Of a DNA stretch of 64,000 bases, positions 1 through 12,249 are shown in pieces. The DNA comes from Colias croceus (taxonomy: Eukaryota > Arthropoda > Insecta > Lepidoptera > Pieridae). A program made the position numbers and the translations under genes. The stretch lies in contig NC_059539.1 of assembly GCF_905220415.1 (NCBI RefSeq), positions 1,736,001-1,800,000 on the forward strand. Direction: 5' to 3'. The notes under the pieces are model-generated. The model made no database searches, was not told where the DNA came from, and saw nothing but the letters and a program-made list of their open reading frames with translations. The first letter of the stretch is position 1; each line of letters starts with the position of its first letter.

Positions 1-531
1 TTACAGGGAATCCGTAGTAATAAGATGAAAAGCTGACGTTCTTAATTATTCTAATTACGTTCAGCCATTCTTGTGTGATTGAGTTACAAACACCCATCCA
101 AACTTTCTGAATATGAAGAGATTGCTATATGTATTCTCTCTTATTGGTACAGTATAACAATACATTAACCATCGCATACGCACACAACAAATTAGATCCT
201 AAAAACCAATAAAACAATAGCCAACTAAGATCGCAGTTAGGCCATATACAGTAAGCGCCTTGTGTCAGCGATGGTATCACCTATACCTATACCTGTACCG
301 GTATCTATACCTATACCAGTCAAACAATGGTGCGTGGGCGCAGATTAGCGGCCGTGCGATATTGCGTGATCCTTGTACCGGAAATGTTTGAGGATTTTAA
401 GATATTATACAAGGGTTTGAATAAATTAAAATATGTACCTATAGTTAAAGTTTGTTAATATTAGAGAACGTGCCATTACGAACGATATTTTTACAGATTG
501 TTAATTAACTGAAAATACTAACTACTTACTT

Positions 532-578
532 ACAATAGGTCAAAGGTATTCAACCACACAATACCTTTGACCTATTGT
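532..578. repeat. perfect 19-bp hairpin with DR1-like receptor motif
   Basis: Arms 532-550 and 560-578 are perfect reverse complements around a 9-nt loop. Each arm contains AGGTCAAAGGTA, close to a nuclear-receptor DR1 (two AGGTCA-like half-sites spaced by one base). No gene is adjacent. Confidence 0.6.
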
Positions 579-917
579 TGTATAATGTAAATGGTATGCA
601 TACTTCTTTTTATTGTAATTTTCATATTGTTTTTGTTCGATGCATGTTACCTTGTTGTTTTTTCTTTGTATGTTTTATTTCTTTTATCTTTGTGTGTTGG
701 ATTAAATGTTTTTTCTTTCTTTCTTTCTTTACTTAACATACTAAACTACTATGTGATTCACAACATAGGTGAGATGTGGTTCTACAAATATTAAGTCTAT
801 TGATTTAAAAAAAATACAATATTTTACCCTTCACACAAAAATATCATCAGCATCCTTATACTATCATAATTCATACTTCCATAAAAGAACAAAACAACAT
901 TAAAATTATTATTTAAA

Positions 918-1766
918 AACCGGCCAAGTGCGAGTCGGGCTCGCGCACAAAGGGTTCCGTAGCAGCAAATATAATAAACTTATTATGTCAATTTATACAC
1001 CTGGTGAATGGAGCCTAAACTCTCCCGATATTTTGCCTTGTACTTTTATGTATGAATATTAATTTTATATATGTATTGATTAATGGCGTATTGCTTGAAT
1101 AAGCTAATATTTCTCGTAAAAAGTACCTACATTATAAAGATTTTATATCATCGCGGATTTTTAAAGGTGTACAATACTGTAGTATATTTTTTGATCTATC
1201 TTATAAGGTTCAGCCATCGTTTTCAGTGTAAGCACAATAACTTAACCAAAATTACAGTTAAATCAACCTATCTCAAAAACTATAAGAGATACTTTGATCA
1301 AACCAAAAATCGTTGAAAGAGTTAATTAGCATGCATCACCTCTATTTTTTTTAGAATTTTATACCCCGTAGTTATAAAAATAGAGGGGGGGGGGACATAC
1401 TTTTTACGACTTTGAGAGCTGATATCTCAAAAACCGTTCACTTTAAGAAAAATGTTTTTTAGAAAACTTTATATCATTTTAAAAGACCTTTCCATTGATA
1501 CCCCACACGGGTATGTACATCGAAAAAAAAAATTTCATCCCTCAGTTACATGTATGGGGGGCCCCACCCCCAATTCTTTTTTTTACTATTTAGTGTCATA
1601 TTTTTGTAGCGGTTCATACAACACATATTCCCATCAAATTTCATCACTGTAGTACTTATAGTTTCCGAGTAAATCGGCTGTGACAGACGGACAGACGGAC
1701 AGACGGACAGACGGACATGACGAAACTATAAGGGTTCCGTTTTTGCCATTTTGGCTACGGAACCCT
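918..1766 (+). repeat. interspersed repeat, GGGTTCCGTA family
   Basis: It starts with CGGCCAAGTGCGAGTCGG and an early GGGTTCCGT, has GACAGACG tandem units near 1682-1715, and ends GCTACGGAACCCTAA. This layout matches a very common lepidopteran interspersed repeat. Its class (SINE/LINE-derived or other) cannot be settled here. The internal ORFs are not genes. Confidence 0.65.
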
Positions 1767-3588
1767 AATAAGCACATCTATACTCCAAACCCTAGTTTCG
1801 GTAGTAACAACGTATATTACAGCTGTAATTAAACTGAAAACAACGTGTAGCCGTTATCTTATCTCTGGATCAGCCATTAACGGGGTATACAAAAACATAC
1901 ACACATTATAGATCAAATAAAACTACGTTATGTAAATCCATTTACACACGGGCCGCGCGTTCGTAGAGCAATACATTTTTTGTACCTACTATTTACACAA
2001 ATATTAAATGAATTGATAGAAAGTGAATACAAAAAAAATCATTTTTAAATAACTATAATAATAAATGAAATAAAAGAACCATTTAATTAAATACATTGAC
2101 GTACATTATTCTAGTTTCACAATCGCCTTTTAAAAAAAGCTCCTCAAAAAATGCTGGGCGGTGTTGTATAAAACATTCATTGAAAATAACATAAGTATGT
2201 GATAGAGGTTTCATAAAATCTGAAATCGTAAATTAAGATTTACTGTAACTTCTGAAAACATAAAGTTATATTTCAATCCGTCCTTACTAATAGACATAAT
2301 GAAAGCTCTTATAACAAAGTTCTATTCATAACTCCTACAGGTTATAAAAAACATTTCCATTTTTCACCAAACGTGTGTGTCTTTTCTATTTATTTGAGCC
2401 TTTCGTGTAAACGGTTTCTTGTATGTTTACTGCGATTAAATAAATATTCTATACAATAGCTCCACAGGCTTATTAGCAGTATGTACACCATTATCTTTCA
2501 ATCTAAAGCGTTCACTACAATCGCGCCATCTCAGTCACCGTGCCCATACACGGCCTGTCAAAACAAATGACTGTCCCTGACAATATCACAAAAAAACACC
2601 TAAGCACAAACAACTATCTACCTTCATACCAGAAGATAGAGTCAAATTTCGATTGAATCGATCTCATGGGTAGTGTCAAAATCACAATAAAACCTCTCAA
2701 GTAGTCGGAATTAGTGGTGTGGCTACACATGCAGTAGCGTTTAAAGCTTTGTCTACATTATTATTAATAGGCTCTCGAGGCTTTCGATGTTCAATGTCGA
2801 ATACGTGTCATAGTTTTGTTTAATAATTTATTAATATATAGTAGAATAAAATATACTCTCGATTAATGTATAATTAGTGCTGTAATATGTTTATAAGTTA
2901 AAAAATGTGTCCGAAAAAGAAAGCACCAAATCACTTAAATTTCCGTCATGTATATCCGCACCTTAACAAATGGAACGCCATTTCAAATTTGACGAGGTGT
3001 CAATAACTGGCCGCAAACGAATAGATTAAAAAATCGATACAAAATAAATCGATACAATCGATTCACGAGAATCGAGTGCTGTTAACAATTGACGCCTATA
3101 CGTATTTATGTTTGAGATGAAATGGATCGGGCCGGAGGTCGGTGAGAGGCCATTAACGGACTTTGTACCTTAACATTCAGCGTTAAAGTTCATTATTGCC
3201 TAGCAGAACATAATATACTAAGCTAGATCGGACAGCTGATTATACCTAGCTTTAACAGTGTACTAAATAATGCTAGACTTAAAATATTACTGTTTTCTAT
3301 AACACCAGTTATAATGTTCTGAGTATGCGTTAAGTGCTTAACCAAGTTTCGAAAAGGGTTCCTGAGCAAAGTTCGTGAGATAATTATGTTTTGTTAGGCT
3401 TTACATTCCTATATGATACCTTGGTCACTTGGTTTGAAACCTTCGTTAATTTTTAATTGCTTATGTACTTGTAAAGTTCTACATGCATCATTATGTAAAT
3501 ACTTGCATATTGTTGAATATATTTTGAGATTTGTTTTGTATTGGTATATAATTATTAACTTCTAATTTAATAACTTAAACTTTGATAA

Positions 3589-3716
3589 TCATCATCATCA
3601 TCTCCCTTGCTTCATCCCATTTATTTGGGGTCGGCACAACCAACACTCTTTCTCCACATTGTTCTGTCCTTTGCAGCTTCAGGCGTCAGGCCCTTCGTCA
3701 TTAGGTCTTTTGAAAA
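3589..3716 (-). repeat. LINE 3'-end remnant with ATC microsatellite
   Basis: A short (ATC)n run is followed by TTTGGGGTCGGCACAAC and CTTTCTCCACATTGTTCTGTCC. This pattern is typical of reverse-oriented lepidopteran LINE tails. No ORF remains. Confidence 0.5.
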
Positions 3717-4507
3717 TACATAAATTATTAATTATTTTGACTTTGCCATCTTTTTCTATCCATACTATTAAAGTTTTATTCAGTCTAAAATCTAAATCTA
3801 GATTCTAGTTTAATTCAGGATCTGATATAGTACCAAATCTCTCTAAACTTTCTAATATTATTCAACTTCTACGAACTGAATTGTCTTTGATTGAGTACTA
3901 TCACGTTAACATTCGAATTTGTGTGACGTCACATTACTTAATTTCTGACTAAGGTAAATTGATGGCTTATGGAAGAGAATATTGGACAAATCATTTTTAT
4001 TATTTTTAATGTTGGTCGTTGTCAGTTGGTGGTATTTTCTGTTTATAATAACGCACTAACTTAGACCGAGGATTTACCAACGTTACAGCTAACGTTAATT
4101 CCTTTATATCAATCACATGTTTAACCGACTTTCCCAAAGAGTAACAATAAAAAATGGTTGCAACAAATCTTCGTTACACTTAATAGAATCATTAGGTGAG
4201 CCAAACTTTCCCATTGTTATACTTGATGCGAGGGAAAGATAGGCAAAAACAAATAGCTTTAATTACGTTTGGAACCCGTTAACGATCGACGATCTTTTCG
4301 ACAAATTGGTACGGTCAGCAGTGGAGGAGGTTTTTTATGTTTCGCAAAACGAGTTTATTTTTTGATGCATTTTTTGACATGTTCCTTAATCTATTGGTAT
4401 GCAGTATTATACAGGCTCTATTTAGGTTTTGAAAGGAAGAGAGAAAGGAAGAAAGTAAGAGAAATGGTTCTCAGCTTATCTTCTTATAGATAAATTATTA
4501 TAATATA

Positions 4508-4713
4508 CTAGCTTACCGCCCGCGGCTTCGCCCGCGTTTTCAAAGAAAAACCCGCATAGTTCCCGTTCCCGATGGATTTCCGGGATAAAACCTATCCTAT
4601 CTCTCAAGTTGAAACGAACTGCACATGGTGTGTGAATTTTATTATAATCGGTTAAGTGGTTTAGGAGTCCATTGAGGACAAACATTGTGACACGAGATTT
4701 ATATATATTAAGA
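4508..4713 (-). mobile_element. non-autonomous Helitron
   Basis: The minus strand reads A|TCTTAATATATATAAA at the 5' end and GCCGCGGGCGGTAAGCTAG|T at the 3' end. That gives TC start, GC-rich hairpin, CTAG end and A/T target, the standard Helitron signature. Confidence 0.85.
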
Positions 4714-6318
4714 TATTGGGGGAAAAAGGCATTAATCGCGAGAGAAGTAACAAATGGTTACTTAGTTCTTTTTAGATAGGTTAGAAGATTTAAAAATAAA
4801 GCTTAAGTAGATTAATAGATTACCTTATTAAAAATAGTTTTCATAAGGAATTCAAACCTAGAGTCTGTGTGTAATAAATAAACAACCAAACGAGGAGGAT
4901 AGTCAAATTTTGATAAGGTTTTCCCTTAAGTTTGCTTCTATTAAATAACAACAATTGTTTTTGGGTCGTCATGGAATTGTCACCAATCCTGATTTATCAC
5001 AAGGAAAATACCATATAATATTGTATCGTATTAACATAAGATAATATCTATAATATGGCGTATGCCGTATATATTAACTTTTAATATGGATCCTCAATTT
5101 TAAATATCAAATTAAAACAACATTAAATATGAATTTAAATACCATATTAGTAAGAACCTAAAATTTTATTCTTTTTCCTTATTTTTTTTTACATAATATT
5201 ATAAATTATTCATAGATAAATATAAAACTACTTTTTTTTTAATTATTTTTTTCCTTTTTTTTTTTTGAACTCTTTTCTCGTGCATAACAACGATGAAAAT
5301 ATGTTTACTTTTTTTGCAGACCTTACACGCGAAAGACATATAGTTGGAATTATTTTTTCGATTACCCTCCCATTGTTTAATGACTAAAGTAATAGCAGTG
5401 ATAGCTCAAGTAATGCATTATTTAATTATTTAACATTTTGACTTTTTTCTCTTTGGAAGAGCGATACCATCTTAGTTAAACTAATATTAATTAGTAACTC
5501 TATCTGTATGCAACGCTATTGGTTAAGATTTATAAAGTGATTTTCTGATAAACTTGTTTTATAAGTAATAAAGTTTTTAAACCCATATAATAAATAGGAA
5601 GGATGAATAGATGTTTGTAACTCGTATACTGAAAACAGACGTCTATTTTACCTTTCTCATACATTTTATCCGGGTACTACGCGAGTGAAGCCGCAGAGAC
5701 AGCTATATATGATTGAGTTCCAAATAAAATAGTTTTAATCTTATACGATAGTTTAAGAAACTTACTTTTAATTATGTATTCTACTAACAATTTCTATGAA
5801 AACGTACAAACAGACACAGATGTTCGTATTAGATACAGTATAAAATGCAACATCATGCTACGTAGTAATGTTCCAATTCTGTTCATCTTTACTAGTTTTT
5901 CATTTATTTCAAAATCAATCAGAAATTATTTACTATGTTTAGAATGGTTTATTACTATAATATAAGTATTAATTTATGGTCGCCGTAACAAGGTTACGTT
6001 GTTGAATTTTTTTAACCGTCAAATGTTACCTAATAAAATGACTCTACTATAATAACGACACAAGCGTCTAGATACTAGTAAAATCTAATAGTCAAAGCAC
6101 TCAAATAGTAATATAAAACATATATTTAGTCGTCACGAGATCTAAATGTAGCGATGCTCTTTGTTCAGCTCATCTGAGTGATAACAGTGGCTGATAACAC
6201 TTAATGGAGTGTGATAAGATAACGTAATGAATCTCCGCTTTAAACTATCTGCTATTGATAGTGGCATCTGTTTTTATTTTACTGTGGCATTGTTGTATTG
6301 AGATTTTAGACATAGACA

Positions 6319-6752
6319 TCCCACCAAAAACATTTTCATGTAAAATGTTGCCAAGACGAGCCCATATGACTTGCACTGTCAAAAAGTTATCAGATCTCAT
6401 GTAGAGCCAAGCTTCTAACACTACTCGCCCTAACTCTACAAGGCCTAAATTCACAAACTCTACACCTTAGTCAAAATATGTTTTGGCCATTTCGCTACAT
6501 TCACATCGGCGCAAGGTGAAAAATTAATTCACTGTTCATTACTTTTGTGTTATACAATAGTTCTTGTTGTAACGAACGGCCAAGCCACATATTTTGACTA
6601 AGGTGTAGAGTTTGTGAAATTAGGCCTTGTAGAGTTAGGGCGAGTAGTGTTAGAAGCTTGGCTCTACATGAGATCTGATAACTTTTTGACAGTGCAAGTC
6701 ATATGGGCTCGTCTTGGCAACATTTTACATGAAAATGTTTTTGGTGGGATTT
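6319..6752. repeat. 434-bp foldback inside copy 1
   Basis: The left end (CCCACCAAAAACATTTTCATG and onward, including GTAGAGCCAAGCTTC) recurs inverted at the right end, finishing GTTTTTGGTGGG. Each arm is about 150 bp, with a unique middle of about 130 bp. Confidence 0.8.
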
Positions 6753-7021
6753 CATTACTTTTTGTAAGTTGTTCGTAATATTTTTTTTTTCTTCTTTTTT
6801 TTGGGGTGTATTTCTTGCACATCAGAGACGCCTTTTTTATAGCCCACTCTCTTGTCAAGGACAATTTTTTATTTATTTTTAGCTACTGTGTGGACGTAAG
6901 AGGCAGGAGACGTTCGCAACACTTCTATTCATTCATATTTATATGATCTGATCTGAAGTATATGTCTCAATATAATATGTCGATTAAATTTTTTTTTTTT
7001 AACAAGGAGTACCTATACATA

Positions 7022-7491
7022 TCTATACATATAATAAATCTGTAGAAGGGCCAATTCTGTACATTGAAAATATTGAAAAAATAAATACCAGGGGGTGTTA
7101 CTGGATCGATACCAAACCCAAATATGTGATTAAAAAAATTTTTGTCTGTCTGTCTGTCTGTCTGTCTGTATGTGAAGGCATCACGTGAAAACTAACGGTT
7201 CGATTTCGATGAAACTTGGTATAATTATACCTTATTATCCTGGGCGTAAAATAGGATACTTTTTATCCTGGAAAAATACGTAGAAAAAAATTAATCTTAA
7301 TTTTTCAGTTTTATCCATAGACGTTGTTCTGTAGAACCGCGAACACACGTTGCGTATTATTATAGGCTTAACCGTATTTGGGTCTAATAGATATTTATAA
7401 GATGTCATTGTCAGAGTTACTCAAAATGGAGAAATAAACCATCCACGCGAAGACCGACATCCGCGCGGACGGAGTCGCGGGCGGAAGCTAG
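7022..7491 (+). mobile_element. Helitron, (GTCT)n family, nested
   Basis: 5' A|TCTATACATATAATAAATC, a (GTCT)n tract at 7143-7168, and 3' GGAGTCGCGGGCGGAAGCTAG|T. Related copies are at 51789-52137, 53025-53494, 56619-56930 and, more distantly, 42331-42690. Confidence 0.85.
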
Positions 7492-8295
7492 TATACATAA
7501 TATATATAGGGGAACCAAGTTTTAGATTATTAGATTAGACCTCTAGCGTCATCAAAATTTAATTTAAAATTACAGGTCTCATACAAACTCCCATCCCCTA
7601 GTTTAAGGGGTTGGGGGATGAAAGTTACAAGTTTTATAATTTTTTTGTTGTTTGTGTGCTAATACTAGCTTACATACAAAATTTCAGCTTTCTAGGACAT
7701 TAGGAAATACCTTAAGAATTTTGATGATCATCAGTGAGTCAGTGACGAAATTAGCGTTTTTTAGATATAAATAAAATCTGAAGTATAAAAGCTAATGTAA
7801 TTAAAACTTAATATTTTCAATAAGTCCGCTATTGGCAATATATCCCGAAAATTTTGTTGATCTAGCATAATCCAAACCCAAGTTATGAGGGTTCAAAAAA
7901 ACGTCGAAGCGCTTCGAGAAAAGGTAGGTAGTGCCCGTGCGCTTCGCTTTCGCTTGGCTCGTCTTGGCGGGGGCACTACCGTGCCCCCAGATACATTTAT
8001 TTGGCACCAATAGAAGAAAGAAGAAAAAATAAAACAGTTAAATGTAAAATACAAATTTAATTTTCGAATTTGACTCTCACGCTTAGGATTGTATTACAAA
8101 ATTCTTCAAATTAATGCAAATAAACAAGACTTAAAACTATCTTCTGCAAGAGATAATTGAAATGTTTCCCATGCATCCAAATATTGATAAGTTCAGCTCT
8201 AAATGGAGAATTGATAAACGAAAGATTATAATTTAGACCCTTTTAGACAGTTTAAAAAGATTAGAGAACCAAAAATGCAACTCAAATACAAAAAT

Positions 8296-8576
8296 CTAAG
8301 TGCGAGTTGGAGTCGTCACAACTCTAAGGGTTCCGTATAAATTAATATATAAAGCAAATGACAATAGCAAAGAGCAGCTGAAAATAGGGTCATCCGACCA
8401 ATAATTCATGACTTTGCCAACCGTTGTAAATTTTTATTTATTGTTATAGCGGTAACAAGAATACGTCATCTCTGAAAATTACAACTTTCTCAATCACGGT
8501 TCAGACATGAGATACGGCCTGGTGACAGACTGACGTCAAAGTCTCAGTGATAAGAGTGATTTCGGCACAGAACCCT
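8296..8576 (+). repeat. degraded GGGTTCCGTA-family repeat
   Basis: AAGTGCGAGTTGGAGTCG, AAGGGTTCCGTA, GTGACAGACTGACG and CACAGAACCCTAAA appear in the same order as in the copy at 918-1766. This copy is shorter and more diverged. Confidence 0.6.
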
Positions 8577-9455
8577 AAAAAGTAACAGAATAGATAAATA
8601 TAATAAATATGTACATGTAACAATGTAACAAAGTACATAGCCAGTAAGAAACATTAGTACCTAACAAAATATAACTATGTTAGGTATGAGCTGATAGCTC
8701 AGTTTACCAAACATCGTCGATGTGATAAGGCACGTCCGAGCTTTTGTAAAGGTTCACCTATCGTTTTTAAATTGCAGATTGTATATACTTAGTATAATAA
8801 ATATGTAATGTATAATATACTTATTTGCACAATTCTGAAAATTTATGTAAGAATTATTAATGAACGTAAAAGGATTTTCTTTTGAATATTTAAAAAGTGT
8901 CCATCTTTCAATTTTCAAAATTGTACAAAAACATACTTACTTTTACAACATTTCTTAATAATTTCTTAGTAAATGCATACAGGGAATTTAGGATAATAGT
9001 TGATTAGGAAGAAATAATTCTCTTCATTAACGATTGGAAAAAACCATAGGTACCAGCTACTTATAAATCTCAACTGCAAACAAAAAAACTACGACTAAGT
9101 ATTACTCAGATGAATATAATAATGTGCGAGATACGAACAAAATGAATCAATTAATTACCCACTGGTTTGTCCTGTTTAATATTCCAATAGGCTCACTTTT
9201 ACTTTTAATTTAATCATTCGTATATCTGGATTATACATAATACACATTTTATTATTCATATATACACGAATAAGTCCATATGCTATTCAATATAGAAGCA
9301 GATACTTTTTATATGGACTTAAAAACACTATAAAATGCACATCAACAGCAACATTCATCGTGTAAACAATACATCGTGTGTACACTTTCATTAAAATTTA
9401 AACATTTAAATTTTAATATACTACTAATTCTTTTTTAAATATTTAACGATTGCAT

Positions 9456-9510
9456 AACACCTAAAAAATATATTATGTGTGAGGCACACATAATTTATTT
9501 TTTAGGTGTT
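9456..9510. repeat. 26-bp hairpin, 3-nt loop
   Basis: Arms 9456-9481 and 9485-9510 pair with one mismatch; the outer part reads AACACCTAAAAAATA. No TIR transposon boundaries or gene are evident. Confidence 0.6.
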
Positions 9511-9679
9511 TTTTATAGACTTTTTTATAACTCTATCTGCGCTCTACCAAACGAAAACGCATCCCTTATATGAGTTATACCACCTCGTCTACCCAAACGT
9601 AATTAGCATAATATCTCCAATAACCTCTAAAAGCAATGTATAAATTATAACGAACTCAGAAATTTTAAACAGTAACTGT

Positions 9680-9774
9680 TTATCAGATTATCACGTTATC
9701 ACGGTTCAAAAGTTATCAAATACTATTGGGAAACTTTGTTAAAACAGGTTCCAATTATTGTATGATAAGTTATC
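9680..9774. promoter_or_regulatory. GATA-motif cluster A
   Basis: Six GATA-core motifs (TTATC or GATAAG) lie at 9680, 9688, 9696, 9713, 9764 and 9770 within 95 bp. GATA factors bind WGATAR, and FOG proteins are GATA cofactors. Enhancer function is inferred only from density and location in the presumed ush intron. Confidence 0.35.
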
Positions 9775-9865
9775 GCTTCGTAATCAGCAATTTCATCACA
9801 CAAGTATATGATCTTACGTAAATGGCTTCGAGAACTATCCAACTCGTGTACAGTTTTATTGTACA

Positions 9866-10078
9866 CTAGCTTTCCGCCGGCGGCCCCGCCCGCGGTTTCA
9901 AAGAATAACTCGCATAGTTCCCGTTCCCGTGGAATTTCCGGGATAAAACCTATCCTATATTACTCGTTGATAGTGTAGCTTTCGAATGGTGAAAGAATTT
10001 TTAAATTCGGTTAAGTTTATGGGCCTATTCATTACAAACAAACAAACAAAGTTTTCCTCTTTATAATATTAGTGTAGA
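9866..10078 (-). mobile_element. non-autonomous Helitron
   Basis: Plus-strand CTAG at 9866-9869 is followed by CTTTCCGCCGGCGGCC; the opposite end is ATAATATTAGTGTAGA|T. Both termini and the A/T target are intact. Confidence 0.85.
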
Positions 10079-10424
10079 TTAGGATTAATTTAACACGTGA
10101 ATTTTATTCTTAATTATTATTGATTGGAAATATATGTTTATGTCGCCATCTTAATATGAAATTTCATTTCGATTTGATGATCTTTACCAAAGTATTGTGC
10201 ATGACCCCACGAACGTTCAAAGTTGGTACAGCGATTCTTCGACTGTACCACAGGCGAACTCGCGGTGCACAGCTAGTTTTCATATTTTGAAGATTCTTAC
10301 ACATGTCTGGTTATATCTCCAGATCATTGATGTGTGTATAGTTTATAAAATCCAAATCAATATTTATACATTCAAATAGACTTTTGGTTGCTCTTTCAAC
10401 GGATTCATAATTTGAATTATGTAA

Positions 10425-10500
10425 ATAAATAAATAGATTAATTTAACGCCGGTGCGGAAAGCAGTTTCTACAGACAAAGGAATTACTAGTCGTTATCGTT
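10425..10500 (-). repeat. LINE 3'-tail remnant
   Basis: AAATAAATAAATAGATT followed by GGTGCGGAAAGCAGTTTCTAC resembles the reverse-complement tail of the LINE at 39411-40871 (ATTCGGAAAGCAGTATCTAT). It is short and diverged. Confidence 0.4.
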
Positions 10501-10984
10501 ACTTTAGTCGTTATGTTTGGGGGTCTTCAAGCGTAGAATGAATAGGTACCTTCTAGGGAAGCGCGTTCCATCTTCATCTCAGCTTAACATTAGGCGAGAT
10601 TGTGGTCAAGCGTTTCCCTATTACCAATAAAAAAAATACTCTTAAGTTTTTGTCATTACTTCCTTCTGAAATTAAATCTTATTAAATGGCTCCTGTCCAC
10701 ACTTTGGCAAAATTTGCAAATCGAAAAATTTTATCAATCTAGGGGAACTCTATGTTACGCTAGCAAAAATGCAAAGAAAACTTATGTGAAACATGTAGCT
10801 AATTATTAAATAATTATCATAGTCAGTACGACATAAAGTAACCATGTTCCAGTCCTAGACACCCCTCTCAAAACCTCTCCCACTGCCCAAAAAATCACCA
10901 AAAACGCCACAAAAAATCTTTCACCCACGTAAATCACACATTAAAACTATTTACACATATTAAAACAATTATACACACACGAGA

Positions 10985-11110
10985 TAATCATCGACACATG
11001 CGTCCATCACGCCTCCCCCCTCCTCCCCTGTGCCGCGACCTCACCCCCCCGCACCTCTAGTGTAGAAATCCCTTATCGTCAGCATCCGCTAAGCTATCGC
11101 ATTGATAAGA
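10985..11110. other. pyrimidine-rich unique patch with GATA sites
   Basis: A C-rich tract (CCTCCCCCCTCCTCCCCTG, then CCTCACCCCCCCGC) is followed by CTTATC at 11072 and GATAAG at 11104. It is unlike the surrounding AT-rich repeats. Possible cis-regulatory DNA; no coding potential seen. Confidence 0.3.
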
Positions 11111-11458
11111 GATCCCATGTCAATGGTCGGTATTCGTGTTAGATTATTTCAAAACGTAATTATTTAGCGGTCGTGTGTTCGGTTTGGCTCCATTTAGTGG
11201 ATTTTTTATAAAAATGGTTTATGCAGGTATAAATACATTATCTGAGATATTTTTTATTAATATAAAGATTTTATCGTGGTTTGCACTGTATCTTCTTAAT
11301 AAATAGTATTTATTATTTACAATAAATACAATGCTTTAACTTTTTATCTCTTCTGTAACAAAATTGATGCTTTTTTATAGAAATAAACATTATTGATATC
11401 AGACACACCATATACAGATGTTTTTCTATAAATAAACAAATATAAATATAAGGGTATG

Positions 11459-11624
11459 TTATCACACATGTAATATGTGTAACGTTATCATGAAAACGGT
11501 AGCTAAAATCGATAGAAATCGATGTATCGATGTGACAACCATCGAGTGAACACGATAATAAATCGATTACACAATGATAAAGTATATTTGCTCATTATTT
11601 GATAAGTCATTGTTAACTGTTATC
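11459..11624. promoter_or_regulatory. GATA-motif cluster B with ATCGAT repeats
   Basis: GATA cores lie at 11459, 11485, 11554, 11576, 11601 and 11620. Three ATCGAT motifs (11508-11531) resemble DRE/BEAF-type sites. Function is inferred from motif density. Confidence 0.35.
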
Positions 11625-11686
11625 ATATTGTAAAATGGTCGTGTTTTTCTGATTGACAAATTTAAAAGAATCAATAATTTAAATTT

Positions 11687-11741
11687 TTTTTATGTAATTT
11701 TGTATTGCATTAATTATTTGCAATACAAAATTACATAAAAA
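11687..11741. repeat. perfect 23-bp hairpin
   Basis: Arms 11687-11709 and 11719-11741 are exact reverse complements with a 9-nt loop; the arm contains ATGTAATTTTGTATTGCA. Confidence 0.6.
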
Positions 11742-12249
11742 CACTTTAATTGTAAATCAGTGTAATTTAGAAAACTTTAAATAATTGTATTACATTTGAA
11801 AAAGAAAAAAGTAAATAAAAAGCACGGTTTCGCGCCAAAATTGACATTTGCCACAGACTAAAAAGTAAAAACTATTACCATTGCGCAGATAATAAAAGTA
11901 ACGATTGGAAACTTCGTTGCATGTTTCATTTTTCATATCAGATCGGGCTAAGCCAGACATTGCCAATTAGAATATCACATTGGTTCGATGGCAAAAGATA
12001 GTCTGATTTATTTATTAGTGACTTGATAAAACGGACGTTATCGCTTGTGTGGGTGGATTTATATGTGGGCACACATTTGGGTATGCTTCACGCATGGTCA
12101 TGCTGAATTGGTCGCCATTTTTAATTTTTAATTGAGTAAGTTTACGCGAAAGGTACTTTAGAATAATTGGGTAATTCTAATATGTAAAATTAATAGCTGG
12201 CGATAATTAAATGTTGTTAATGCTATAATATCGATTCAATCCTACATAA

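Larger units (their letters stand above)
6319..7991 (+). mobile_element. 1673-bp Helitron-like element, copy 1
   Basis: It begins A|TCCCACCAAAAAC and ends with the hairpin GGGGGCACTACCGTGCCCCC followed by AGA|T. The inverted copy at 52525-54197 has exactly the same length and the same flanking A and T, which fixes the boundaries. The 5' third (6319-6752) is a foldback with long inverted arms. A Helitron of another family sits at 7022-7491. The 3' end lacks a canonical CTRR, so Helitron-like is a tentative label. Small ORFs inside have no recognisable domain. Confidence 0.75.

Noticed and set aside
591..794. 67-aa hydrophobic ORF
   Set aside because: T-rich low-complexity sequence; no start context, splice site or homology.
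6664..6864. 66-aa Lys-rich ORF present in both 1673-bp copies
   Set aside because: Runs through a poly-A tract and into the foldback; identical twice only because the element is duplicated.
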